DNA of 64,000 nt from Brachyhypopomus gauderio. Taxonomy: Eukaryota; Chordata; Actinopteri; Gymnotiformes; Hypopomidae. Under the pieces are notes generated by a model. It searched no databases and was not told the DNA's origin. It saw nothing but the letters and a program-made list of their open reading frames with translations. The stretch spans positions 1,381,001-1,445,000 of the forward strand of contig NW_027506876.1 of NCBI RefSeq assembly GCF_052324685.1, given 5' to 3'. Positions 1 through 12,300 of this stretch are shown piece after piece (positions within the stretch are counted from its first letter, which is position 1; the number at the start of each line of letters is the position of its first letter). The translations under genes and the position numbers were made by a program.

Positions 1-238
1 CACAGTTGGAATACCTCCTGTCGGATTTAAAGCAGATGATTTTATTTTTACTTTTTTATTTGATAAAATGTTTTGTTTTATTTTATGAACAACCTGTAAG
101 ATATGTTGGAAGTTTGTAAGGTTGTAGAAGGGTGATGAAGAGGTTCATTCAGCGTATAACTCCACCTTTGGTCTCATCCACGTTGACGTTTGCCAGATTC
201 ATGCGGACTCTCACCGTGTCTCCTCTAGTCATGCACAG

Positions 239-618
239 TGGCCTTCATCGAGAAACTGGACGGACCGGCACTCAACCTCACCGCAGAGGAATTCAACAGC
301 TACATGCAGGGGCGCACAGTGCCTCCCAGGCCACCAGAGGGCGACAGCAAGAAGAAAGCCCAGGAAAACCGCCAACAGCTAGAAGACCTGAAGAAGCGTC
401 AGGAGAGCGTGGAGCAGGGGGTGCGGGCTCTTCGGGAGCAGCTGGATCAGTGGGTGCGCTGCGTGCAGGAGCAGGTGGAGGAGGTCAGGGCTCGGTCCAC
501 ACTGCCACACCTGGACCAGGTTCAGGAGGAGCCCGACGGCCACGCCGGAGAACCCTCGCTGGCGCCCCTCAGAGACGGAGCGGCAGCCGAGCTCCGGCCA
601 GGGAACGGAGAGTGTTGA
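239..618 (+). CDS. rabgef1: RABGEF1 (Rabex-5)-like Rab5 exchange factor, last coding exon (partial)
   Basis: An AG acceptor ends at 238 and the exon runs open to a TGA at 616-618, entering in phase 1 (the first codon is completed by an upstream exon). The translated start, VAFIEKLDGPALNLTAEEF, closely matches the end of the VPS9 domain of RABGEF1. It is followed by a proline/lysine-rich linker and a predicted coiled coil (roughly exon residues 43-85, rich in Q/E/L/R), as in Rabex-5, where this region binds Rabaptin-5. The family protein exchanges GDP for GTP on Rab5 at early endosomes. The A20 zinc finger and most of the VPS9 domain must lie left of the window. It could be the teleost paralogue (rabgef1-like) rather than the direct orthologue. 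The C-terminal tail after the coiled coil diverges from mammals. Confidence 0.8.
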
Positions 619-2987
619 CCGGAGGGGTGTGAAGTGTGAACTTGACACGGTTCTGTGCTGCATCTACACCGCCGGGTCAAACAGCCCAGTCGTTTCCAGA
701 TACTGTGCATATACACTAAAAAAACACAGACGTTTAGGTGGTACTGATATTAATCCTAAATCCTTTATTGGCCAAAGCAAATGGCAAATATTTTAAGTAC
801 TTAGCAGTGACACTAAAGCACCAATGTTGCCAGTTTAACAATATGTTGGTACTGTTTTTCCAAACAGTTTTTTGTCTACAACACAGGTGATGTAAATTTT
901 TATATTATACATTATATCAGTGATGTAAAATCTGTGTAGCTGGTGTAAGACCTGCCAGGGCAGAATTTTAATATGACATATGCGTTATTCCTTGGATATA
1001 GGGTCATTATTTCACATATTTCTTCACATCCTTGGTGATGAGGTTTAGTGTTCAGTCTCTGTGTTGTTTGTTTCCTGAAAAGATCACATGTGAGCACAGT
1101 CAAATAGTCCCGGTGGTCGTGGCTGAAGTAGATGGACAGAACACAAGTATGAATATGGTCCTTAGTCCTGGCTTAATCCAGTGGTAGCTTACGTATGAGT
1201 TTATATTATAACTTATAAGCCCAGCGTACCATCTGTGATAGATTCTCAGAGTGACATCAGTTATTTCTTTTAAAGGTGTCTTACATCATGGTATTAAAGC
1301 TGAGCTCCGTTTATATGCTCTAGGATATAGTACATTTTGAGCTAGCGATGTTGAGGCACTTTTTGGCTGGCCATCCTAAGCCTGACATTTAAAATCATGA
1401 AGTAAACCTTGTGATATTTGCTCCAATGGCCAATACATCTCTGAACAGCTATAGTAATTATAATAATACTCTGTAATAATGATTACAATAATAATCTAGC
1501 CATGTCATGAACAGTGCATGCCTTTAGCCATCAGTTCAACCATGTTGGCGCTGCCTTTTTATTAATTGTGTTCCTTGAAGAATAAGGTAGTTGATGAATT
1601 GAGAGGACAGTCTGGTGAAACCCAGTCTTGCACAAGATATGGATCATCTTTAAAAATTAATATATAAATTTAAGAGAATTTTAGCCTTCCAGACCTGCGG
1701 TGTAAATGCAGCATTCAGTATCGTATATAACTTGTCTTGGTTCTAATCCAAATACCCCCAATCCTGTTCTATTCTGTTGATTCTAATCCAGATACTCCCA
1801 AACCTTTTACAACCAGTCTGTGTGATAGGATTACACTTGGGGCCAGTCTCCCAGTGCCAGGTTAAGCCTTTATTTTGGTCTAAGACTAGACTTGATGTCT
1901 GGACAACTGATGTTATTTACTACACCTTTGTGTGCTCTTGAATATGATGTACTTTCAGTGTTTAAACTGTGTTGTACTTCAAGAAGAATTCTTTATCTTC
2001 CCTGTTTCCTTTTCCCACCGAGCACAAGCTGCCAGTCCCTGTTTAGAGCCACAGATGATGCAGTGTTCTGTTTTCATTCATTTCCCTGCAAGAAGTCATT
2101 GGATTTATATGGTGTTGCACAAGGACTTTGTACAAATTAGCAAACCTATTGCACTTTCTGGGGTTATAGCTCACCACACTGGGCTGGACTTGTTTATCTT
2201 TACAAGCACTATATTCAATCCTCTCAGGGTGACACTGTTAACTGGGTCCAGTCTGAAAAGGGTGTCTATGCAGGTGGAGCAGAAACATTGTTATCTTACA
2301 GGAATACCAGTTCTACTGGTCCTTTTGTTTACATGTTTTAAATGAAGGCTGGGGGTGGAAGTGAATGTGAAACTGTTCTCAGTTCTTAATAATGTACATA
2401 TAAATGAAATAGCATCTTGTATTTCCAACACAATAACAAATGGTAGAATTACTTGAATCGTCTTGTTATAAATCACAGTTCATAGTTTTATATGTTAAAC
2501 TATTAAAAGTAATCAATCTTCATTGCTCTTGTACACTGTGTTCTTGTAAGTAATATTCTTTCTTATACCACAAGTTACTTTAGAAGTAAACTTGGTCATG
2601 TTTATTTTCATATTTTGGATTTTATTGACCCAAATTTATCTCGTTCAAATAAACGAACACTAGAATTAAGGTTCAATGTTCAAGAATTTAGATGCCCATC
2701 TCATTTAATATTAGTTTAGTCAGTATTCAATTTAAATATTGTTAGTCACATATGGGCTTCATAGTAACCCAAAACAAGGTAGCTGTAGGCATGTCTGCTT
2801 ATTTTAAAATACAATATGTCGCATTATATCACAGTTCAGGCGTCATGACCGAACAGCAAAAAGGCTGTCATTAGTTATTTATTTCACCTTCCGTTCTCCG
2901 TGTGAAATAAAAATGTCGCCGCTGCCTTTCCCGAAGAAGTTTGTCCCTGTTTGCACGCCGTACATGTAGTTTCAGGAGAAGTCAGCC
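619..2987. other. RABGEF1 3' UTR and intergenic DNA up to PSMD9
   Basis: No coding exon is visible. The left part should be the 3' UTR of the Rab5 exchange factor. ATTAAA near 2503 and AATAAA near 2648 are candidate polyadenylation signals. The last 100 bases before 2988 are the PSMD9 5' region and show no TATA box. Confidence 0.5.
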
Positions 2988-5900
2988 ATGAAAATGACGG
3001 AGGAAAACAACAAACCAGCGATTACAGTGGAGGATGTGCAGCGTCTAATTAAACAGAAAGATGAGCTTGAGGAACAGATCAAAGCATACTATGATGTGTT
3101 GGAAGATGTAAGTTTCTATCAGCCTCGTATATTATAAACGAAATGAAACTGACTTTCAGTTTGCTAGTAGCTCCTAGCTAGCTTCACTAGCATTATTTGA
3201 GCTGGTGGATGTATAGTTGTTCATGAATTAATACTCTTTATGGTAATGCTCTAGTGTCTAGTAACTAGTAGGTAGTACCTAGTTTTTCTACCCAACCTGT
3301 GATATTGGAGATGTGCTAGCTAGCCAACAGGTACTTCCTACACCAATGGTTTTACCAGTACCATTTCCTTGGTTACTACTACAGTAAACCAGTAAAGTCA
3401 AATGAATTCCTGAATTAACCGTATATTTGTACTTTTGTACTGATGCACATTTCAGCAAGGAGATGTGGGCATGCAGGCTCCTCTGGTGGATGTAGAGGGC
3501 TATCCTCGCTCAGATGTGGATTTGTTCCAGATACGAACAGCAAGACACAGTATCTCATGTAGGTCATTAAACATGCGCAGTGCAGTAAAGGTATAAACAC
3601 ATTTCAACACCTGTTACAGGTAATAGTATATCATCTTGTCTCCCCTGCTTGGTCACAAGAATAGGCATACCTGAACATCATATGTGAGCTAAATGAGAAT
3701 ATTGAGCATCCAATTACTAAACCAGAGGTATTAATATGGAGTTGGCACCCACTGTACAGATACAACAGCTTACACACTTCTGTTAAGACTTTCCATGAAA
3801 TTTTGGAGTGTGTCTGTGAGAATTTATGCCATTCAAAAATTGTTAGGTCAAGCCTATAATTGTCTCAAGTGTCTCTGTGTTTTAACATTACCCTTCAGTG
3901 GAACTAATGGCCTAGTGCTAACCCTGAAGAACAGGCAAGCATTATCCTTTCTCAATCAAACTTTTGTTAGCACTTTGTAATCCAGTGGGTTGTGTATTCC
4001 TGACATGACGTTAAACATGACTCATCACTACAGGAAACACGTTTCCACTGCTCCAGAGTCTAGTGGCAGCCACATGTTTCATAACCACCTCTTTTATCAA
4101 AGATGGCATTCTGTGACAGTGCTACGGTTAGTCACTCTAGAGCTTTTCAGTATAACCCATTCAACAGAAATATTTCTTTATGGAGATTACTTGGCTATGT
4201 GCTTGATTTTATACATCTAAACATGATAATCAAAGAGGGCTGTCTACATAATTGTGGCTGTGTAGTGTATTGACTGTAGATTTTTACTGTATCTGTCAGG
4301 CTTGCAGAATGACCACAAAGCTATCATGGTGGAGATTGAGGACGCCCTCCACAGGCTGCACGCCCGAGAGCGGGCCAAGCAGGAGCAGGACCAAGCAGGA
4401 GCTCCTGTGGAGACCACTGATCAGCTGCCGTCCCTGCCATCCCCTTTCGCCCGAGTGGACGCTGTGACGCAGGGCTCCCCTGCTCATCAGGCGGTGAGGT
4501 CAAGCGCCCTGACCACCTGGTCTTGATAGTCATCAGCCAGAAGAACTGGCTTCACTCATGGTGCTAAGTAGGGGTGAACCGATTATCACCCTACGGAGTT
4601 GATATTCAGATTGTTGGAATTACCACTTGAACTTGTTTCTTTGCCTATAAAACCAGAGTTTAATTTTTTATTGTGCATATCTGATCATAAAACACCTGAG
4701 ACACAAGACAATGTTGTACCCTCTGTGTTATTGAATGGGTTGAAATATGGAGGACACATTAAGTACAGGACAAACACGTCTTCAGTCTGTCTCTACACTC
4801 CGCCCGCGTGTCTCTACACTCCGCCCGCGTGTCTCTACACTCCGCCCGCGTGTCTCTACACTCCGCCCTCGTGCACACTGACTCCGCCCTCGTGCACACT
4901 GACTCCGCCCACGTGCACACTGACTCCGCCCATGTGCACACTGGACTGATATATGTGTTGCATATGTGGAGTGAACCCAGTCAAACTTGGTTTTCCACAT
5001 TAGTGACGTGGGGATGAAACATACATTTAAGTGACAGCGGGAGAGTGTGAGCTTTACTTAGATTTATATATTATATAATATTCATTATTTTATATAAACT
5101 TTTAAATATAAAAAACATTTTGAAAAGCTATATGAAATTTTATACGGTTATTGTCATTGAGATTTGGGAAGCTATTTTTGTTGTTTAATAGAGCAATTTA
5201 AGTTTAGTTTTATCTGTCTGTAGATTAAAATGTTTTTCATTTACTGTTTTTGCAAACTTTATACTGTGTTTTATATATTTTATATTAATTTCTGAGTAAA
5301 AGATTATACATTTTCACACTACAAATATCTAATTTATGGTAAAGAATATCAGCCCCATATATCACGTATTAGTGTCCTTGATTACTAATAATCATTGTCA
5401 GTATTTTCCCTGGCAAAATCATCGATTGACCCCGAATACCAACAATATTGTTTCTGCTACTGTCATGCTTTTGTCCATATGATGATTTCCCTGTACAACA
5501 CTTTGAAAGCTGCATTTGTTATAACTCCTTTTTATACTTCCACTCATTGCTTTGGGTTGTTTAATAATATTGGTATTTGCAGGGCTTACTCACTGGCGAT
5601 GAGATCATTGAGTTTGGTTCTGTCAACACCAGCAACTTCCAGAACCTGCAGAACATTGGATCTGTGGTGCAGCATAGTGAGGGGGTATGTGACCAGGAAA
5701 ACACCTTAAACCTGAGAGAAATCCTTCAGAATGGTTTCCTAACACTGAAGTTCTGTGTCATATACACAATGCAAGTCATGACTTGGAATCTTCCATCCAT
5801 ACTTCAGAAGTCCCTGAGTGTCGCGGTGGTTCGGAATGGACAGAGACTTCAGCTTGGCTTGACGCCTCAACGCTGGCCCGGCAGAGGTCTACTGGGGTAA

Positions 5901-6277
5901 TTACTGCAACTTTTGTACTATGTCTTTTAGGGTCCAGACTTGCATTGACTTCATTTTATGTTCTTGACATGTTTTCATCACATTCACTCATGTTGTGTTA
6001 GTTCAGCGCTCATCTAACACTCATTTTAACTATATGCTAAAAATAGAACAATATGTATTCTCATTGTATTTAATTGTTTATTTTAAGCAACGTGTTATGA
6101 GATCACCAAACCTAAATCTATCTGAAAGATGCAAATATCAGTTTAGTATGAGTTCATGTTGCCAAATTCTAGTACTCCAGACACCTAAAATCACTGTAAG
6201 TAAAGCTGGACATTGCTGGATATTTAACATTTTGTTTTGCTGTCAACAGGTGCAACATAGTACCTCTCCATAGATGA
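2988..6277 (+). CDS. psmd9: PSMD9, 26S proteasome assembly chaperone (p27/Nas2/Bridge-1)
   Basis: Six exons: 2988-3107, 3456-3558, 4300-4493, 5583-5684, 5808-5896, 6250-6277. They total 636 nt and encode 211 residues (human 223). The ATG at 2988 gives an N-terminal helical region containing [10 protein letters not shown], then the conserved [20 protein letters not shown] and LQNDHKA segments. The PDZ domain (about residues 120-200) contains [15 protein letters not shown] and VVQHSEG and ends RWPGRGLLG. The last exon adds only CNIVPLHR, matching the human C-terminus. In the family, PSMD9 chaperones the Rpt4-Rpt5 ATPase pair during base assembly and leaves before the 26S proteasome matures. Intron 3 carries a minisatellite (4789-4942). 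PSMD9 followed by CFAP251 on the same strand is the human order. Confidence 0.96.
4789..4942. repeat. Minisatellite in PSMD9 intron 3
   Basis: Seven to eight tandem units of about 21 bp. The first half has the form TCTCTACACTCCGCCCGCG and the second half CACACTGACTCCGCCC(A/T)CG. All frames stay open across it, giving spurious proline- and serine-rich ORFs on both strands. Confidence 0.9.
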
Positions 6278-7516
6278 CCGTGATTATGGAAATGCAACAA
6301 CAGTCCAGATATTATCATCGTCCACCAGTCACCTATGGGCCAGCCACTACACTTTTGTCACTGAGTGACTTAAAATAGTATACAGTATCCAACAAAATGT
6401 ATTTAAATGGATTTATTTTCAAATGTATTACGTTGACCACACATTTGTACATTTGAACCACACATAAATGTTTGTATTTGATGAACTGTGTGGCATGAGT
6501 GGAAAAAAACATCTGGAGAATTACATCCACAGCACTGGAATATTGATAAAATTTCAACACAAATTCCTCTTGTTTCTTTTCCATCATTTGAAAGAATGTG
6601 TAAAACAAGTATTGGTATTTTAGTTGAGTAACAACAAGTTATCTTTGTTCTTCTAATGTCCCGATGTCTCAGATTTTAAGGAAGGATATTGGCTGTTGCC
6701 AGTGTATCCACCTTTTTGGTTAGACTTTGGGCCACTGTTGGGTGACCTTCAACCCAGTGTTTCTACAGCTATTAGGGCTTGTTTAGCCTTTAGGACTCTG
6801 TTTTTTTCTATCCACAGAAACGGTCGCAGTTTCATAATGGCTTCATTTGGAGTCATGGCCAGGCGTACTTAATATATTGTCAGCTTCAGGTGGAGTCACT
6901 ATGTCACTTTGAATTACCGCTTTTAAAAGCATCGTTTTATACATACACTAGGTCTTCACAGTGCTGAGAATAACAACGGTAAGTTAAACCACAAGAACAA
7001 GCAGAAACTCATAATCAGCTAATGGAGAATGACAGGAATGCTCTGTGTAATATTGAACATCAAAGCTGCGTTGTCATGTTTGCATATAGGCCTACTTAGT
7101 ATTGGGGTTTTTTTTTGTTTCTTTGTTTTTTTTACATATAGTATAAAATCGTTGTATGATTGTGTAGTAATAATTGAGAAGCCCAGCAGACCTCTCCGGG
7201 ATGCTGCAGGTGCGCCCTCTAGTCGTTCAGGTCTCAGCGAAGTCGCTCTAGTTCGTTTCTTAGCAACACACGCTTTGGTAGAGCAGACGAGTGTGTTTGT
7301 GTGTTTGAGTGTTTGTGGTTGTTAACCTAGCGCCCTTGAATTGTTTAAAAACTCATAGTCAACTGAAGAAATTATTTTTGTTTGGTTTTCTTTGATAAAT
7401 TAAAGCTATGGTTGTAGATGTTAGGTTAAATTAGCTTTGTCAGCGAACCTACCAAGCACGCAGTCGTGCCGAGCGTTTGGTCCTGTTCTTAGAGGTGTTG
7501 GGCTGCTGTTGGCACC
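6278..7516. other. PSMD9 3' UTR, intergenic DNA and CFAP251 5' region
   Basis: No coding exon is seen. The interval holds the PSMD9 3' UTR, an AT-rich stretch, and from about 7190 a more GC-rich segment leading into the CFAP251 start. An RFX-type X-box at 7255-7267 is listed separately. Confidence 0.5.
7255..7267 (+). promoter_or_regulatory. X-box-like RFX site upstream of CFAP251
   Basis: GTTTCTTAGCAAC fits the RFX X-box pattern GTNRCC-N(0-3)-RGYAAC with one imperfect half-site. It lies 250 bp upstream of the CFAP251 ATG. RFX factors drive many ciliary genes, and CFAP251 is one, so the site is plausible. This is inference from the motif only. Confidence 0.45.
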
Positions 7517-9271
7517 ATGTGGGCTGTGGAGCAGACCTCACACGTCTCTGATGAAGATGAGGAAGACTCTCAACGTGAGGAGCAGCGCAGCTCCGCGGAT
7601 GAGCAAGTAGACGGAGAACTGCAAACGGAGAACGGAGAAACGAGCGATAATGAACATGAGATATCCAGCCCTGAAACTAAGGACGAATATGCAAACTCAG
7701 AAGTCTACACTGCAGCCTCGCTGTCGCTCAAGACCAAGGAGAAAAGTGTAAAAACTCAGCCCCTGGTAATTTCTTTAAAATATACTTCAGAAGTTATACC
7801 AGATACAATTCTAAAAGGCTCGGAAAAACAAACCTGGTGTGACTTAATTCAGCATGTGGATTACTGTAAATCTTAAATAAATGATTGAGTATCTTTCTGC
7901 AGTGACTTTCAGTCCCGTAGACTTAAATAAAGAAAGCCATAAAAAAGATTATTATTATTATTATTATTATTATTACTGATAATAATAATAATTTTCAGCA
8001 CCCCAAAACACTTCACATCACAATAAATGACACAAAAGACATCATTGGACATACAATACAGAATACATAGGGAATACAGAGCATTTGCACACAACATTAC
8101 CAAGACATGAGAACTGTTGTTCGTGGTTGCAGACTCTAGACTGGGCCCTGGGCATCAACCAAACTCTACCTGTGTTCAACCTCCTGGACCAAGACAGTCT
8201 TGTCATACTCTATGGCTGTGCCCATGTAGCTGTCATACGTGACCACACCTCCAATACTCAACGTCTTCTGCAAGTAAGTGTTTACAATAATATTTTAAGC
8301 TATATCTATGCATAAAAAGTCTATGGAGTTGAATATGATAGAGGTTGTATTCAAAAGCAAACCTAGCCAATACTAAGCGATTACAACCTGCTTCTGCTCA
8401 TTAACAATTGTAGTATGTTGCCTTTTTCTTCCCTGAGGCAGTCTGAACAGTAGAAGGTCAGTGAGGTTATACATGCAGGCTGTACCTATCAGAATCAGAA
8501 CCAGAATCAGGGTCTTGTGTCTTCCACAGGGTCACAGCGGCCCCATTTCCTCCCTGTGTGTCAGCGAGGACCGACGCTGGCTGGTGAGCGCTGACAGCGG
8601 CTCGGAGAACCTTGTTATCGTGTGGGACTCATTCACAGGGTATTGTACACCAATCCGAATCCTGTCATCCATACATTCTTTGGCCCTATTCTGGAAAAGA
8701 TGGAGGTTACAATCATTGTGATGATAAATCATTGTGAAGAATGCACTGAGCCATGCTGCAGGTCGTTATATTATTACACTACTGTACTATTATCTGCGGG
8801 TTATTTGTGTTGTAGGATCCCGGTGCTCACGTTGTTTGATTGTCATCCTGAAGGAGGCATCGTTGCACTTGCACTATCAAAGGACTCCAAATATCTTGCG
8901 ACCGTTGGAGGCGGACCAGTGCAGGTGACACATGGGGCCTGCTCTCGTGTTATTGTGTCAATCGTGCTTTATTGCTTGGGCGGAAATGACATATTTTATC
9001 TCATATTTGTTATTTGTTTATTTCATATTTGGATCACAGAGAGTTTATATCTGGGATTGGACCAATGAGGGTGAAGGCCCCACATGCCAGACTGACATCA
9101 GCCCACAGTACGGTTGCCAGGTATGTGGCTATGTCGTGCATGAGTACGGTTGCCAGGTATGTAGCTATGCCATGCATTTGGATAGTATGAGTTCAATAAA
9201 CAAAATATTCCACTCTGGGTTAGATGTGCTTGTATTTGGAGATTATTTTAATCTTGATTAAATTATAAAGT

Positions 9272-9317
<46 letters not shown>

Positions 9318-12300
9318 CACATCTTATTCAACCCTGCTGACAGCTCTCAACTGCTGAGCAATAGTAAAAGTCATGTACTCTTTTATACCTGGGTAGGTAC
9401 TGCTTATATGTGTATTGTATATTACATTATATTATGTGGTTATATTCAATTAAAATATTTTGAACTATATATTATTAAAAATGTGCTCATTGTGCTAGTT
9501 AACTAGATTTCTTGTTTTAATAATAAACTTTCTCAGGATAAGGGAATTTTACAATATACAGCCCCAGAACTATCAGACAAGGTAAGCTGCAAGCTCTCAC
9601 AATTTTTTCCTTCCATTTCATGATGGTTAATCTATTTTGCATGTTCCCTATGGAATTCATTATGTGTGTACCATTCACCAAGCACGAGTTAATAGTTCTT
9701 CCTAGTTGGACTGACAACAAAGGCAGATTCTAGAGACGAGTAAAGGTTAAAAGCAGGAATACTCTGTACGCTTTTGTCTCTGACATCAGCATGTTCAGCA
9801 GCTGCAACTGGACACATCTAACCCATTACACAGTTCAGACATTGTCCCAGTACTTAGGAAGTGTGAACAGAAAGTGAATTAGTTTTCATTTTACCCACAA
9901 TCCATAAAGAAAGACTTAACATTCTGCAGATTGTTAACCACCCCACTCCAAAAACATGGATTTGTGTCAAAACACTCCTAAATATAAAGTGTAATTGTTG
10001 AATTTTACCAAATGCTCAAGAGACGCATTGTGCTTTGTTATTTCCTTTTTCCGTGTCATAGATGTTCAGCAAGGTAGTGGGTTCCTTGAGCCGGTCGGTC
10101 TTCCATTTCACGGGTCTTCAGGCTTTCTCAGTTACGTTAGCAGGGAACCTGGTGCTGTGGGAGTCCTTGGAGGCCACTACCACACACCAACACCACACAA
10201 TGAAAGCTACCAAACTCATCCCACTGCAGAAGGATGGAATCACTGCACTAACCATGTGTGACAGGTACACCCTTTGTCCCTTTGAGCCACAACATTGTGA
10301 TGACAATGAAACATTACAATTTCAAAGGATATAGTCATACTTTTTTATTCATTTTAAAAAACTACATGCATTATCTGAGACTTTAATGGAATGTAGCCGT
10401 CATACAGAAACATATCATACAGAAAACACACAGGATGTAATTTTGATCTTCTCATTCATTCCTTCCAGCTTAATTGTGACGGGTGACGTGAGAGGCCACA
10501 TCAAATTCTACGACGAGAACTTCAAGCTTATTAGCTGGTGCAACAAGTTCAATTTGGACACCATCACCTCCATCTCTTTTTCAAAGGAAATTCCTGTCAG
10601 TAGCAGCCCGGAGCAGCAGGAAGATTGCACCCCACAAGCCAAGCAGTTTGTCATTAGGTAAGTCTCATGTTCTCATATACTGCCCATTGTGGTCATCTGG
10701 CCAGTAGGTGAATGTTGTACATTTTAATGTAACCAATGTTTTGAAGATGGCTGAGGTAAAATGTTGATGTTAAAATTGAGAATGAAGGGACAGATCAAAT
10801 TTATGGTTTTGGGTGTTTGAGGATACATTTTGGATCAATGTATGCATAAATAGATAAATATGTGTATTTAATTGATTAAAATTAAATAAATTAACTATAT
10901 AAATCACTCAATGCATTCACAGGTTGTTACATGTACTGCATCTAAATGTAAATACATCTAAATGTAATTCAGTGATTAAATGATTTATAATATCAAGTAC
11001 ACCTAGCCCCTAAACATCCCTCTTTTCACTTTACAGGAACTTTGTGGTGTCTACGGTTAGTGCAGCCGTGGTGTACGTGAGTGGCCGAGGCAGCCTGGCA
11101 CAGACTGTGCTCAGGGAACACCAAGGGCCGGTCCACACAGTCTCCTGCCATCCCAAGCAGCCACTACTGGCTACAGGAGGCCACGATGGCATGCTGAGGG
11201 TTTGGGACTATGAGCAAAAAGTGGTCATATCCAGCAGGGTCTTCCATGACCAGCAGATCCAGTGCATCGCCTATGATCCTCAAGGTAATTCCTGTTACTA
11301 GACATTGGACTGTCTGACTTCCATTGGCAAAAATATACTTAATTGGGTCAAATGTAGTTTGGCATGGTGGTTTGGGTCATGAACTTATTTCTGAGGCTTT
11401 CTGAGGTAAAATGTCTTTGAACTGCAAGTGTACAGTCATGGTAAAACATCATCAGACATCCTTTGTCTTTTGTAACTAAGGTTTATCTAACATTGTCATT
11501 TTTCTGCTCCACTGGGGTGTTTTTGTAAACACATATGAAATCTAAAGAATCCTGAACAATGGTCAATACTGGAACAATATTGACCCCTTTTGAATGTTCC
11601 CTTTTGGAGACAACTTACAGATTTGTCCCTCAGAAAAACCTCAAAGCAGATTTCTGTACATCTCCTAGTATTTTCTGTCCTTATGTCAGCCTTAGGAAAG
11701 ACTGTGGTAGTTTCACTAATTCATAAATACTGAAATGTCAGTCACTGTAATAGCTGTCATCGGTACCAAAGCTGACAGCAAATAACCTTTGCAAACACAA
11801 GAACAGAGTGACAGGATATTCCGAGGATATGTGGGAGTAATTTAGCCATCGCTGGATATCTTTGACAGGCTTCTACCTGGCTGTGGGCTTCTGTAGTGGG
11901 GCAGTGCAGGTTCTAGATTCCTGTAGCCTACAGCAGGAGGAACAGGAGGGGGTTCAGTACAGTCAGGACTGCATTACCCATCTCATCTTCTCCCATGACT
12001 CGTCCCTCCTGGCCACGGCGGTTAGTCTGCACCTCTTTTATTTTTAATACATTCATGGCAAAACCATATATAAGTAATTATATAAGACTTTAATAAGCCA
12101 CTAAAATTATACTTATGTGGTTTTTTTCTGCCTCATTGGTTTGGTGGAATATCATTATGAGTGTTTTTTTTTTTTTACTTTTTTTTCCAGTGGCTGTGGG
12201 ACAGTGTGATTTCTTTGTGCTACTACCTATAGTAGCACAAATAATATGAATATGATTTCTTTGTGCTACTATTATTTCACACGTACACATCATATAAAGT

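Noticed and set aside
132-632. 166-codon plus-strand frame overlapping the first exon
   Set aside because: It crosses a good AG acceptor at 238 and is in a different frame from the conserved RABGEF1 sequence.
7029-7325. 98-codon frame upstream of CFAP251
   Set aside because: It has no recognisable similarity and no splice link to exon 1, and it overlaps the promoter region.
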